Origin: Candidatus Altimarinota bacterium
GTDB lineage: Bacteria; Patescibacteriota; Gracilibacteria; UBA1369; 2-02-FULL-48-14
Direction: 5' to 3'
Length of the DNA stretch: 49,144 nucleotides
Assembly: GCA_015485665.1 (NCBI GenBank)
Contig: WFTC01000004.1
Location: 1 to 49,144, forward strand
The notes beneath the pieces were generated by a model. It saw nothing but the letters and a program-made list of their open reading frames with translations, searched no databases and was not told the origin of the DNA. The first letter of the stretch is position 1; each line of letters starts with the position of its first letter. Positions 26,610 to 35,741 of the stretch are shown here, in pieces. The position numbers were made by a program, and so were the translations under genes.

Positions 26610-28245
26610 AGCAAGAGTGAAAGAATGGAAAATCAAATACATACGAAAAGCAGATGAATCACTGTGGCAAGCACTTTTGGCAGCTCGTCAGATTCAAAAT
26701 CCGGGTAGTTTTTTTTCTTCTGCGGCAATTGAAGATCTTAATGATCCCTTTCTCTTTGAAGATATGAAAAAAGCGGTTTATAGAATTTTACAAGCTTTGC
26801 AATTAAAAGAACGCATAGTGGTTTATGGAGATTATGATGTGGATGGAACAAGTGGTGCAGCCCTACTTATTCATACTTTAGACATTTTAGGCGCAAAAGT
26901 CTCATACAGAATTCCGCATCGCCATAAGGATGGATATGGATTGCACGATCATTATGTTGAAGAGTTAGCGGATAAATCAGTGTCTTTGATTATAACTGTA
27001 GATTGTGGGATTTCTTGTTACCGTCAGGTTGAATTGGTAAATAAGAAAAAAATTGACCTAATCATTACAGATCACCATAGTTTGCCTGAGAAAATACCCA
27101 ATGCTTATGCGATTTTGCATCCTGCTTTATCACAAAATTATCCATTTAAAGATTTATCAGGCAGTGGTGTTGCCTTTAAGCTTGCCTGCGCTTTACTTGA
27201 GGAGATTGGAAGGAAAGATTTCATCACTTCTTTGACCGATATTGCATGCTTGGGTACAGTGGCGGATTGTGTGCCATTGCATGGGGAAAATAGAACAATA
27301 GTGAAATTGGGTCTTAAGCAAATGCAAGTAACAAAATGGGATGGATTGAAGGCAATATTACAATCCTCGGGAGTTTGGGGCTCTCCAAGTTTTTGCAGTG
27401 ATACGGTGGGCTTTCAAATCGGTCCGCGCATAAATGCTTCAGGGCGTATGGATTCTCCTTACTGGGCCTTGCAAACTTTACTTTCAAATGGTCTCTCTTC
27501 AATGGAAAAAGCTATGCAACTGGAGAAGTTAAATCTTAAACGTAGAGAACTTACAAAGAGTGTATTTGAAGAGGCGGAATATCAGGTGGATTTAAATCGG
27601 ACTTTGTTAATTGCTTCAAATCAAAATTGGCCCAGCGGCATTGTAGGTTTGATTGCCGGTCGCCTTCAGGAAAAATATGGCAAACCGGCTTTTATAATGG
27701 AAGAAAGGGAAGATAAGCTTGTAGGTTCTGCAAGAAGTTTACCAGGCTTTCATTGTCTTAGAGCGATTGAGCAAGCAGAATCTCTTTTAATCTCTTACGG
27801 AGGACATGAGCAAGCGGCAGGTTTTAGTCTGCACAAAGAAAATCTTGAAGATTTCAAAAGTGTAATGCACAAATACGCAGATGAGTTTTTTAAACAAAAA
27901 CCTTTAAAGCACATCTTGGAAGTTGATTGTATGCTGCATGAGGAAGATTTTAATATAAAGAATATTAAATGTATTGATAAATTTGCACCATTTGGCGTTG
28001 GTAATTTTGTTCCACGATTTTTAATGAATAATGTTCAGGTTAATTCTATAAAAACCGTAGGCTCCGAAGGAGGGCATTTAAAGTTTAGTATAAAATTTGG
28101 TCAAGTTATATTGGATGGCATTGCATTTAATTTTTCACAAGATAAAGAATCTTTTGAGCAAGCGAAGGATCTTGTTGTTGAGTTGGCAATCAATGAATGG
28201 AACGGCATATCCAAACCTCAGATAAAATTAATTGATTATCGTTAG
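26599..28245 (+). CDS. recJ: Single-stranded-DNA-specific exonuclease RecJ
   Basis: A 548-residue 5'-3' ssDNA exonuclease of the DHH superfamily, used in recombination and mismatch repair. DHH-domain motifs: YGDYDVDGTSG, TVDCGIS, ITDHHSLPE, SGSGVAFKL and CLGTVADCVPL. The DHHA1 domain carries SGIVGLIAGRL, GSARS and SYGGHEQAAGFSL, and an OB-like domain ends the chain. The start is placed at ATG 26599 (MNPKARVKEWK), inside the miaA end. A longer frame opening at 26539 would bury 60 more bases in miaA and adds residues unlike the family. The core-length protein lacks the extra C-terminal domain of Firmicute RecJ. Confidence 0.94.
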   Translation: MNPKARVKEWKIKYIRKADESLWQALLAARQIQNPGSFFSSAAIEDLNDPFLFEDMKKAVYRILQALQLKERIVVYGDYDVDGTSGAALLIHTLDILGAKVSYRIPHRHKDGYGLHDHYVEELADKSVSLIITVDCGISCYRQVELVNKKKIDLIITDHHSLPEKIPNAYAILHPALSQNYPFKDLSGSGVAFKLACALLEEIGRKDFITSLTDIACLGTVADCVPLHGENRTIVKLGLKQMQVTKWDGLKAILQSSGVWGSPSFCSDTVGFQIGPRINASGRMDSPYWALQTLLSNGLSSMEKAMQLEKLNLKRRELTKSVFEEAEYQVDLNRTLLIASNQNWPSGIVGLIAGRLQEKYGKPAFIMEEREDKLVGSARSLPGFHCLRAIEQAESLLISYGGHEQAAGFSLHKENLEDFKSVMHKYADEFFKQKPLKHILEVDCMLHEEDFNIKNIKCIDKFAPFGVGNFVPRFLMNNVQVNSIKTVGSEGGHLKFSIKFGQVILDGIAFNFSQDKESFEQAKDLVVELAINEWNGISKPQIKLIDYR

Positions 28246-28300
28246 ATTATTTTTAATAAAAGTCTTGTAATTGGCATAAGAAAGCTATATAGTTGCGTAC

Positions 28301-28339
28301 TTGCCATATATAGACAAAAGTGGCAAAATCTGCTAAAAT
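28301..28339 (+). promoter_or_regulatory. Promoter with overlapping inverted repeat, DHH gene
   Basis: TAGACA (28311-28316), 17 bases, TAAAAT (28334-28339) preceded by TGC. An inverted repeat TTGCCA (28301-28306) / TGGCAA (28321-28326) brackets the -35 box. A protein bound there would block RNA polymerase, so it may be an operator, but it could be chance. Confidence 0.6.
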
Positions 28340-28358
28340 AGATAGATTAATCTAGGTA

Positions 28359-29792
28359 ATGCCAAATATAAACCAAGACCAAGCACGTGACCTAATTCTA
28401 AGGTCTAATAAGATTCTCATAGCACCTTCAACACCGGATGGTGATTCAATTGGGAGTGCGTTGGCAATGATGAAGGTTTTAAACAGAATGGGCAAAGAAG
28501 TAAGAGTTGTATCTACTGCCGCATTGCCGGATTATTTGAATTTTCTTCCTTTCAAAGATGAAATTGAATCTGAACTTGAAGGAGCTAAGGATTTTATAAT
28601 AACTCTCAATACTGAAAAAGCTGAAGTTGATCATTTAAAGTATGAAGTGGCACCAGGTAAAATTCACATTATTGTTACACCGAAAAATGGACGCTTTACC
28701 GGACACGACATTGCTTTTCAAAACCCTGCTCCAAATTATGATCTTATAATCACTGTAGACACAGGCGATCTTGTCCAACTTGGAAGTCTTTATACTGAGA
28801 ATGAAGCTTTTTTTAAGTCTACACCTCTTTTAAACATTGACCATCATGCTTCCAATGGACATTTTGGCACTCATAATTGGTTAGATTTTTCTGTAGCGGC
28901 TACAACACAAATGATTACGCCTCTTATTTTAGAATTTGAAAAACAATCAAATGCACTTCTGATGGACGAAGACATTGCAACACTTCTTCTACTTGGAATT
29001 ATTACGGATACGGGAAGTTTTCAACATAGCAATACATCACCGGAAGCATTTGAAGTTGCTGCGGAATTATTGGAGCATGGAGCAAGGCAGCAAGAAATTA
29101 TTAAACGTATTTTCAAAACGAAAAGTCTGGAAACTCTTAAATTGTGGGGTAGAGTTTTATCAAAAATCGCTTATCTACCTGAATCAAAGTTGGTATATTC
29201 AACTGTAACATTGGAAGATTTGGTTGATACAGGTGCAACTATGGATGATACGGGAGGGATAATAGACGAGCTTATGTCAAATGCGCCGGAGGCGGAAGTG
29301 GTAATGCTGTTGAAAGAAAAGGAAGTGGGATTTATAGGAGGTAGTTTGCGTGCACCGGGTAAAATTGCAGATGTTAGTGAAATTGCAGGAATTCTTGGAG
29401 GTGGAGGACATAAAAAAGCAGCCGGCTTTCGTATAAGAGATAAATCTTTTGAAGAGGCAAAACAAATTGCAATTGAAAGTATAAGATCATATATGAGTGA
29501 AAAATTAAGTTTTGAATCTGATAAGCAAACAAGTGAAAAAGAAGGAAAAATGTTTCCTGGACTTGTTGTAAAGCCTCAAAAAAGTATTCCAGTGCCTTTA
29601 CCAGGTGGGGAAGATATGCTGCTTAAAGATTTTAGGCAACGGAAAAATCCGCAAGAAGAACGTCTTAAAGAAATGAGTGCAAAGTTTTTTCAAGACAAAG
29701 ATGGACAAGAAAAGACAGTTGGCGACATCTTGCAAAATATGGCTCAGTCAAGTTCGGCCAGTACGGATTCTGATATATCGGCATCAGTATAG
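28359..29792 (+). CDS. DHH/DHHA1 phosphoesterase (NrnA-like)
   Basis: A 477-residue protein. The N-terminal DHH domain has PSTPDGDSIGSA (motif I), TVDTGD, LLNIDHHASNGHFG and GIITDTGSFQHSNT. The C-terminal DHHA1 domain ends with the nucleotide-binding GGGGHKKAAGF near residue 350. NrnA-type enzymes degrade nanoRNAs and/or pAp; related proteins hydrolyse cyclic dinucleotides. Substrate cannot be told from sequence. After about residue 385 a Lys/Gln/Ser-rich tail of about 90 residues follows, unusual for NrnA (about 320 residues). The last 49 bases are antisense to the 3' end of yebC. It has its own promoter 113 bases after recJ. Confidence 0.88.
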   Translation: MPNINQDQARDLILRSNKILIAPSTPDGDSIGSALAMMKVLNRMGKEVRVVSTAALPDYLNFLPFKDEIESELEGAKDFIITLNTEKAEVDHLKYEVAPGKIHIIVTPKNGRFTGHDIAFQNPAPNYDLIITVDTGDLVQLGSLYTENEAFFKSTPLLNIDHHASNGHFGTHNWLDFSVAATTQMITPLILEFEKQSNALLMDEDIATLLLLGIITDTGSFQHSNTSPEAFEVAAELLEHGARQQEIIKRIFKTKSLETLKLWGRVLSKIAYLPESKLVYSTVTLEDLVDTGATMDDTGGIIDELMSNAPEAEVVMLLKEKEVGFIGGSLRAPGKIADVSEIAGILGGGGHKKAAGFRIRDKSFEEAKQIAIESIRSYMSEKLSFESDKQTSEKEGKMFPGLVVKPQKSIPVPLPGGEDMLLKDFRQRKNPQEERLKEMSAKFFQDKDGQEKTVGDILQNMAQSSSASTDSDISASV

Positions 29793-30487
29793 ACATTGTT
29801 TACATCATCATCTTCCTCTAAAGCCTCAATTAGCCTTAATATCTTCTTTGCAGTGTCAACATTGTCAATCGGAATATCATTTTTCGCTTTCCAAACAACT
29901 TCGTCTTTTTTTATTTGGAAACCTGAATCTTTAAGGGACTTTTTTACCTCACCGTAAGTGGATAAATCTGCAAAAAGAACAAAATTATCATCATTATCCT
30001 CCTCTATATCCAAAGCTCCACAGTCGATCAGAGTAAGTTCCGCTTCATCACGTTCCATATCTCCTGCGTTCACAAGAAAAAATGCCATACGGTCAAATTT
30101 CCATGCAGTACTACCTTGAGATCCTCCATTTTTATTTAAAATGGTCTTTACATTTGTGTTGGAACGATTTTTATTATCTGTGATTACATCTATCATAAAA
30201 GAACTACCACCAGGGCCCATTGCTTCATAGCTTATGGCTTCATAATTTGCACCATCTTTATCTTCCCCTGTTCCCTTTTTAATTGCACGATCAATATTCG
30301 CATTTGGAACATTATCAGCTTTTGCACGATCAATGGCAGCACGCAATGCAGGATTCATTTCCGGATCTCCTCCTGATTTGGCAGCTATGCTGATAAGTTT
30401 GGCATGCATAGTAAAAACTTTACCGCGCTTGGCATCTGCAGCAGCTTTTTTATGTTTAATATTCGCCCATTTACTGTGTCCTGCCAT
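29744..30487 (-). CDS. yebC: YebC/PmpR family regulator or translation factor
   Basis: A 247-residue protein with the invariant beginning MAGHSKWANIKHKKAAADAKRG and the family's MGPGG (AISYEAMGPGGSSF) and NGG (KNGGSQGSTAWKF) segments. The family was described as DNA-binding regulators and more recently as ribosome-associated factors that relieve stalling. Length is typical. The end is TGA at 29744-29746, lying inside the converging DHH gene. It sits 51 bases downstream of malic enzyme on the same strand, so readthrough is possible. Confidence 0.95.
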   Translation of the reverse strand: MAGHSKWANIKHKKAAADAKRGKVFTMHAKLISIAAKSGGDPEMNPALRAAIDRAKADNVPNANIDRAIKKGTGEDKDGANYEAISYEAMGPGGSSFMIDVITDNKNRSNTNVKTILNKNGGSQGSTAWKFDRMAFFLVNAGDMERDEAELTLIDCGALDIEEDNDDNFVLFADLSTYGEVKKSLKDSGFQIKKDEVVWKAKNDIPIDNVDTAKKILRLIEALEEDDDVNNVYTDADISESVLAELD

Positions 30488-30538
30488 TGTATTTTCAGTT
30501 TAATTGCTTATTATTTCTCTCATAGCATGCAAGGAAGG

Positions 30539-31687
30539 TCAAGAGGCTTGTTGCACAATTGATTGAGATATGGCATCCAAAACTCTTTCATCAAATATAC
30601 TGGGAATAATATGTTTAGGATCCGGAGATTCAACAAGATCGGCTAAAGCTTCAGCAGCTGCAATATACATTTCATGTGTAAATTGAGATGCTTTGGAATC
30701 TAAAATACCTCGGAATATTCCTGGGAAAACCAATACATTATTTAACTGATTTAAAGAATCACTGCGACCTGTTGCAACTACAGCCGCTCCTGCTTTTATA
30801 GCCTCATCTTCAGTAATTTCAGGGTCGGGATTTGCCATTGCAAATATAATTGGCTTTTCAGCCATATTGTGAATCATCTCTTGTGTAAGCAAGCCTGCCT
30901 TGGAAACACCAAGAAATATATCTGCTCCAATCAAAATATCCGCTAAACTTCCGGATTTTCGTTTAGTGTTTGTAAGTGTAGCAATTTCTTCTTTAGCGGA
31001 ATTCATCCTTTCTTTTCTGCCTTTATAAATCACACCTGCACTATCAACAACATTTAGATTGGTAAATCCATAAGAAAGCAATAATTTTGCAATCGCAAGA
31101 CCTGCGGCACCAGAACCATTTATGACTATCTTTGCGTCTTTATTTTTATCCGTTGCTTTAATCGCATTTATAAGACCTGCCAGTACTACAATTGCAGTTC
31201 CATGTTGATCATCATGAAAAACTGGAATATTAAGCTGTGCTTTTAATTTTTTTTCAATTTCAAAACAGCGAGGTGCGGCAATATCTTCCAAATTTATTCC
31301 TCCAAAGCCAGCTGATATATTAACAATTAAATCAACTATTTCATCAACTTCTTGAGTATGCACTACAATGGGAAAGGCATCTACATCGGCAAATCTTTTA
31401 AAAAGTGCACATTTACCTTCCATTACTGGGTAGGCGCCTTCGGCTCCTATGTTGCCAAGTCCAAGAACCGCACTGCCGTCTGAAACCACCGCAACCATAT
31501 TGCCTTTGGGTGTAAATTCGTACATTTTATCTTTATTTTCAGCTACAGTTTTGGAAACAGCGGCAACACCCGGAGTATATGCAAGACTCAAATCTTCTTT
31601 GTTATTTATGGATACTTTCAAAGAGACGCCCAACTTTCCACTGTTATTTCTATGAAGATTCAGCGCATCTTCATCAAATTTACTCAT
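30539..31687 (-). CDS. NAD(P)-dependent malic enzyme (oxaloacetate-decarboxylating)
   Basis: A 382-residue short-form malic enzyme converting malate to pyruvate, CO2 and NAD(P)H. Visible: catalytic YTPGVA (37-42), VVSDGSAVLGLGNIGAEGAYPVMEGK with the catalytic Lys at 92, the metal-binding ED/D region (GGINLEDIAAPRCFEIE, then FHDDQHGTAIV), and a Rossmann GSGAAGLAIAKLL. The absence of a C-terminal phosphotransacetylase domain makes it the small maeA/sfcA-like bacterial type. Cofactor preference is not clear. The start overlaps the upstream lipoprotein gene by 8 bases (ATGAGTAA), so the two are coupled. It is the only recognisable central-metabolism enzyme in the window. Confidence 0.95.
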   Translation of the reverse strand: MSKFDEDALNLHRNNSGKLGVSLKVSINNKEDLSLAYTPGVAAVSKTVAENKDKMYEFTPKGNMVAVVSDGSAVLGLGNIGAEGAYPVMEGKCALFKRFADVDAFPIVVHTQEVDEIVDLIVNISAGFGGINLEDIAAPRCFEIEKKLKAQLNIPVFHDDQHGTAIVVLAGLINAIKATDKNKDAKIVINGSGAAGLAIAKLLLSYGFTNLNVVDSAGVIYKGRKERMNSAKEEIATLTNTKRKSGSLADILIGADIFLGVSKAGLLTQEMIHNMAEKPIIFAMANPDPEITEDEAIKAGAAVVATGRSDSLNQLNNVLVFPGIFRGILDSKASQFTHEMYIAAAEALADLVESPDPKHIIPSIFDERVLDAISQSIVQQAS

Positions 31688-31895
31688 TTGCTTCGCCGGT
31701 TATATTTTCAATTTCGGATGGAAGAAACGTTGGACCTTCGGAAACAGGTATTTCATATTGTATTTCTTCAGATGTGTCTTCTTGTTCAACTTCTGTCAGT
31801 ATGCCATCTAAAAGATCACTGTCTATATCATCTTTTTTACTTACACATGCCGTTAAAATTGAGCTTAGCATCATGAGTATGAGTAGTTTTTTCAT
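31680..31895 (-). CDS. Small lipoprotein
   Basis: A 71-residue protein. The signal peptide MKKLLILMMLSSILTAC ends in a lipobox (L-T-A-C), so Cys17 should be lipidated after signal peptidase II cleavage. The remaining 54 residues are acidic, without recognisable domain. It lies 32 bases after the SLH-protein gene and overlaps the malic-enzyme start by 8 bases. Function unknown; the coupling to malic enzyme may only reflect genome compaction. Confidence 0.75.
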   Translation of the reverse strand: MKKLLILMMLSSILTACVSKKDDIDSDLLDGILTEVEQEDTSEEIQYEIPVSEGPTFLPSEIENITGEANE

Positions 31896-31927
31896 AAATA
31901 TGGAGTTTTAAAAGAGTTATATAGCAT

Positions 31928-33244
31928 TTAAAATGCGGTACTTTGTCCATTTTCAATGTCTAAAATGACATCAAAAGAACGTTCATACTTTATAGTGATA
32001 TCTGCTGTTGGGGAATAGTAATAATCTACCGGACCTGTCCCTATTCCTATCGTATCTGTTTCAATTATAGAAATGTCAGGAAGTAAGTTGATTTTTTCCA
32101 TTCCAACACCGTCAACTTGAATTGCGGCTCTTAAAGTTGCCAAAATTTCATCCATGGTCATTCCAGTATCACCTGTAGGTAGATACTTTACGCTATCCAC
32201 AATTTTGTTCAGATAAGATTCCAAAGCATCTGAATAAGCACCTTTTCCACGTAAAGCAAGAAAATGGACCAAGCGACCATTGTCCAAATAAACATACCAT
32301 TCCCTGTAATATATATCTTCATCTTTATGGATTATCAAAGTGGGATATCCGTTTATTTCACTTTCAACAGTTGTTGCTTCAGTTTGAGCTTCAATATTTG
32401 CGAACAAAGTTGCCGCATCCGAATTTTCACTATTGCTATAACGAGTCATAAGCAATGTTGCTCCGTTATCATAAGGTGTAAGTAAACTGTATTGATTATT
32501 CAGAACGTCTAAAAGCCATACAGCCCCTACACCATCTTGTTTAACGTACCAATTTGGAGGAACTGTCAATGTTACATCCACAGTTGGAAATTCAGTTTCA
32601 AGCCAAGTTAAAGTTTCATCATAAGCCTCTTGATTTTCCATAAAATATTGGAAGCGATATATCATTTCAGCAAATTCTCCTCTACTCATTTCTTCATGAG
32701 GATACCAATAGCCATCCATTTGAGTGGCTACAATATTGTATTTTACTGCTAAGATTGCATAAGGAGCGAACCAATCATCAGGTTGAATATCCGGATAGAG
32801 ATCTTCATATTCACTTGCATCTATTCCTTCAATTTCAGCACCGCTAAACAATATTTTTACAGCCTCTGCTCTGCTTACGTTTTGATTTGGCAAAAAAAGA
32901 TCATTTTCATAGCCTTGAACAATGCCAAGATCATAAGCGGTTTTGACGTAATCAAAATACCAATCTCCATCTTTGACATCCACAAAATTAAATTCTCTTA
33001 CCTCTTTAAGATCAAGACCAAGACCCAATAAAACAATTTTTACCGCTTCTGCTCTGCTAACTTCTTTTTCCGCTTTAAAAGTGCCATCATCATAACCTTC
33101 CAAAACTCCTTGCTCCACAAGGTCCATAATTGCGGTATAATTTGGATTACCTTCATCCAAATCTTTGAAATAATCACTTTCCGCCAAAGTTGGTGAGGGA
33201 AGCAAGAGTACGGATATTAGAAAGACATGGATAAGTTTACGCAT
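31928..33244 (-). CDS. Exported protein with three SLH domains and a C-terminal PsbP-like domain
   Basis: A 438-residue protein. Signal peptide residues 1-21 (MRKLIHVFLISVLLLPSPTLA). Three S-layer homology domains follow, at about 24-80, 85-140 and 145-205. Each has the pattern of acidic YxDL/FVDV, then A..YDLGIV.GY, then SRAEAVKI or SRGEFAEM. After about residue 215 a separate alpha/beta domain begins with VDVTLTVPPNWYVKQ and continues through YPTLIIHKDEDIYYREWYVYLDNGRLVHFLAL. This is like PsbP/DUF1795-type domains (tentative). SLH domains tie the protein to wall polysaccharide, as in the giant protein. It lies between hisS and the lipoprotein gene on the same strand. Confidence 0.88.
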   Translation of the reverse strand: MRKLIHVFLISVLLLPSPTLAESDYFKDLDEGNPNYTAIMDLVEQGVLEGYDDGTFKAEKEVSRAEAVKIVLLGLGLDLKEVREFNFVDVKDGDWYFDYVKTAYDLGIVQGYENDLFLPNQNVSRAEAVKILFSGAEIEGIDASEYEDLYPDIQPDDWFAPYAILAVKYNIVATQMDGYWYPHEEMSRGEFAEMIYRFQYFMENQEAYDETLTWLETEFPTVDVTLTVPPNWYVKQDGVGAVWLLDVLNNQYSLLTPYDNGATLLMTRYSNSENSDAATLFANIEAQTEATTVESEINGYPTLIIHKDEDIYYREWYVYLDNGRLVHFLALRGKGAYSDALESYLNKIVDSVKYLPTGDTGMTMDEILATLRAAIQVDGVGMEKINLLPDISIIETDTIGIGTGPVDYYYSPTADITIKYERSFDVILDIENGQSTAF

Positions 33245-33282
33245 GGAGTGGAAAAGTTAAAAAACAAGCACATGGATATTTT

Positions 33283-34638
33283 TTAATCGCTGCTTCCGAG
33301 AGAAACTTCACCGGGGGTGTATTTATCAAGATTATCTTCTCCTATCAGTTTAACAATTTCTTCTACTACATTGTCCATAGCTACATGACGTTGTTGTCCT
33401 TTCTTCATATCTCTAATTATTATGCTGCCTTCACGAACCTCCGTACTTCCCAAAATAAGAGCGTAAGGAACTTGGTGCTTGTTTGCTAGTTTAAGTTGTG
33501 ACTTAATGCTGGCTTTTCCCATAGATCCAACCGTTTTCACACCACGATCTCGCAAGGCCTCAATAATGCGAAGACATTTCTTTTTTGCCAAATCCCCAAG
33601 TTGAGCCACCAAAACATGAATATTATCTTTTGATGGAGGAAGCAGATTGTTTTGCTTCATGTGCATGATAAGACGATCAATTCCGCATGCAAAACCCACA
33701 GCCGGAGTTTCAGTACCTCCCATTATTTCTACAAGTCCATCATAACGACCCCCTCCGCCAACCGCATTTTGCCCTCCGGTACTTTTATCCCAAAATTCCC
33801 ATACTGTTTGAGTATAATAATCAAGACCGCGTACAAGTCTATCATTTTCTTTAAAAGGTATATTCAATTCCTCAAGGAATTCTTTTACTTTTTCATGATG
33901 CTCTTTGTCTTCCTTGCTGCGATAAGCTTCAAATTTTGGCGCCAATTCGGATAAGATACTGCAATCTTCCTCTTTACAGTCAAGTAAGCGTAAAGGATTT
34001 TTATGCAGTCTATCCTGACAAGCCTCGCAAAGAGATCTTTCTTTGCCAATATAATAATTAATAAGAGCTTCTTTGTATTGAGAGCGACTCTTGAGAGTAC
34101 CTATATTATTTATTTGAAGCTCAAAAATATCTTTTAAGCCAAGGTCTTCAAAAATTTTGAATGCCATTTGAATCATTTGCACATCCAAGGCAGGGTCATC
34201 TTCGCCTATTACTTCAAATCCAAACTGCCAAAACATTCGGTAGCGTCCTTTTTGAGGACGATCATAACGAAAGTGAGGCTCAATATAGTAAAGTTCTACC
34301 GGGGCCGGCCATGACCCCATTCCATGTTGCAAATAAGAACGGATAACGCCGGCAGTACCTTCGGGTTTTAAGGTCATACTGCGTCCGCTGCGATCTTCAA
34401 ATGTATACATTTCTTTTTCAACCACATCCGTGTGCTCTCCAACACCGCGCTTAAATACTTCCGTAAATTCAAGAACGGGGGTTGTAATTCTTGTAAAACC
34501 CGCTTGACGAGCCCTATGGCGCACAACCTTTTTAATAAAAGTGTGATATTCATGATCCTTTGGAAGGATATCATGAATACCGGGGGCGGTTTGAATGCGC
34601 CTCACTTTGACATTTTCATCTGTAGCGGTGTCGGACAT
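33283..34638 (-). CDS. hisS: Histidyl-tRNA synthetase
   Basis: A 451-residue class II synthetase charging tRNA-His. Motif 1 region: TPVLEFTEVFKRGVGEHTD. Motif 2: HFRYDRPQKGRYRMFWQFGFEVIG. HisA region: LVRGLDYYTQTVWEF. HisB/motif 3: GGGGRYDGLVEIMGG and GFACGIDRLIMHM. The C-terminal anticodon-binding domain starts near residue 340 (VLVAQLGDLAKKKCLRI). A cysteine-rich insertion (CEACQDRLHKNPLRLLDCK, CSIL) is seen mid-protein, as in many bacterial HisRS. Length normal. It follows tsaD at 53 bases. Confidence 0.97.
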   Translation of the reverse strand: MSDTATDENVKVRRIQTAPGIHDILPKDHEYHTFIKKVVRHRARQAGFTRITTPVLEFTEVFKRGVGEHTDVVEKEMYTFEDRSGRSMTLKPEGTAGVIRSYLQHGMGSWPAPVELYYIEPHFRYDRPQKGRYRMFWQFGFEVIGEDDPALDVQMIQMAFKIFEDLGLKDIFELQINNIGTLKSRSQYKEALINYYIGKERSLCEACQDRLHKNPLRLLDCKEEDCSILSELAPKFEAYRSKEDKEHHEKVKEFLEELNIPFKENDRLVRGLDYYTQTVWEFWDKSTGGQNAVGGGGRYDGLVEIMGGTETPAVGFACGIDRLIMHMKQNNLLPPSKDNIHVLVAQLGDLAKKKCLRIIEALRDRGVKTVGSMGKASIKSQLKLANKHQVPYALILGSTEVREGSIIIRDMKKGQQRHVAMDNVVEEIVKLIGEDNLDKYTPGEVSLGSSD

Positions 34639-34691
34639 AGCGATAAGGTCATAAGATAGTTAGCATTTTAAACATAACCTTATTTTAAGGT

Positions 34692-35660
34692 TTAGACAAG
34701 CTTATGCTTGAGCTTTTGAAAGCCTGCAGCTCCTATCATTGCTGCATTGTCAGTGCAATAACTCATTTTTACAGGAAATCTGAACAAGGGTGGATAAGAC
34801 AACTCGTTTAATTCTATTTGAATACGAGATCTCAGGGCTTTGTTTGCAGATACACCTCCCGCCAAATGAACTTCCTTGGGCTTCTTTTCTTTTACAGCTT
34901 TCATAAGCTGGTAAATAAGTGATTCAATCACCGCATATTGAAAAGAGGCTGCAACGTCAGCTATAAAATCTTTATCTTGCAGCAAATTTTGCTTTGACTG
35001 AAGATAGTATAAGACTGCGGTTTTCAGTCCTGAAAAGCTGAAATTGTATTCTTCCAACTTTGGAATTGGGAACTTAACGGCAAGATGATTTCCTTTTTGT
35101 GCTGCTTTTTCAATTGCCGGACCTCCGGGATATCCAAGACCTAAAAGGCGTGCGGTTTTGTCAAAAGCTTCGCCTGCTGCATCATCCATGCTGCGCCCCA
35201 AGCTCTCAATTACTCCATCTTTTGGCATCCATATAAGTTCATTGTGTCCACCTGAGACCGTTAGGCTCAAGATTGGAAATTGAGGTGAGTCTTTAATGTC
35301 CAGCCAGTTTGAATAAATGTGTCCGTGAATATGATTTACTTCAATCAAAGTTTTGTCCATTGCAAATGCAAACGCTGCTGCGCTCATACGTCCCACCAGT
35401 ACCGAGCCTATCAAACCGGGTTCTTTTGTGACTGCAATATGGGTAATATCATTCCAATCAAGTTTAGCTTCTTTAAATGCTTCTCTCAGAGTAGGCAGAA
35501 TGGCTTTCATATGTTCTCTTGATGCAACTTCAGGGACAACTCCTCCGGTAAGGCTATGAATATCAATTTGTGAAGCTATAACATTGGAATGCACTTTTGT
35601 TCCTTGCTCAACAATGGCAACAGCACTTTCATCGCAAGAAGTTTCAATTGCAAGTATCAT
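34692..35660 (-). CDS. tsaD: tRNA N6-threonylcarbamoyladenosine transferase TsaD
   Basis: A 322-residue catalytic subunit for t6A37 synthesis. It starts MILAIETSCDESAVAIV, the family signature. The metal-binding histidines are H110 and H114 (VNHIHGHIYSN); other marks are LSLTVSGGHNEL, GLGYPGGP and LAGGVSANKALR. The frame extends 129 codons further upstream, but that part is antisense to cca and unlike TsaD, so the start is placed at ATG 35658-35660. It is slightly shorter than usual (about 335-340). Its partner tsaB lies 12 kb away; tsaC and tsaE are not in the window. Confidence 0.96.
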   Translation of the reverse strand: MILAIETSCDESAVAIVEQGTKVHSNVIASQIDIHSLTGGVVPEVASREHMKAILPTLREAFKEAKLDWNDITHIAVTKEPGLIGSVLVGRMSAAAFAFAMDKTLIEVNHIHGHIYSNWLDIKDSPQFPILSLTVSGGHNELIWMPKDGVIESLGRSMDDAAGEAFDKTARLLGLGYPGGPAIEKAAQKGNHLAVKFPIPKLEEYNFSFSGLKTAVLYYLQSKQNLLQDKDFIADVAASFQYAVIESLIYQLMKAVKEKKPKEVHLAGGVSANKALRSRIQIELNELSYPPLFRFPVKMSYCTDNAAMIGAAGFQKLKHKLV

Positions 35661-35679
35661 AAGAAAAAGTAAATGGCGA

Positions 35680-35729
35680 CTTAACTCTATCATAACCTCG
35701 ATTTTATTATGAGCTTTGATTGAGTTAAG
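35680..35729. promoter_or_regulatory. Nested inverted repeats between divergent tsaD and cca
   Basis: CTTAACTC (35680-35687) pairs with GAGTTAAG (35722-35729), and inside it CATAA (35691-35695) pairs with TTATG (35707-35711). The pair fills the 81-base space between the two divergent starts. TTAACT/TTATTA with a 17-base spacer could serve as a weak plus-strand promoter for cca in the same place. Confidence 0.45.
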
Positions 35730-35741
35730 ATTCATATTATT

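Noticed and set aside
34665-34690. Hairpin AACCTTA/TAAGGTT between tsaD and hisS as a terminator
   Set aside because: Short AT-rich stem without a proper T-run; likely transcribed through.
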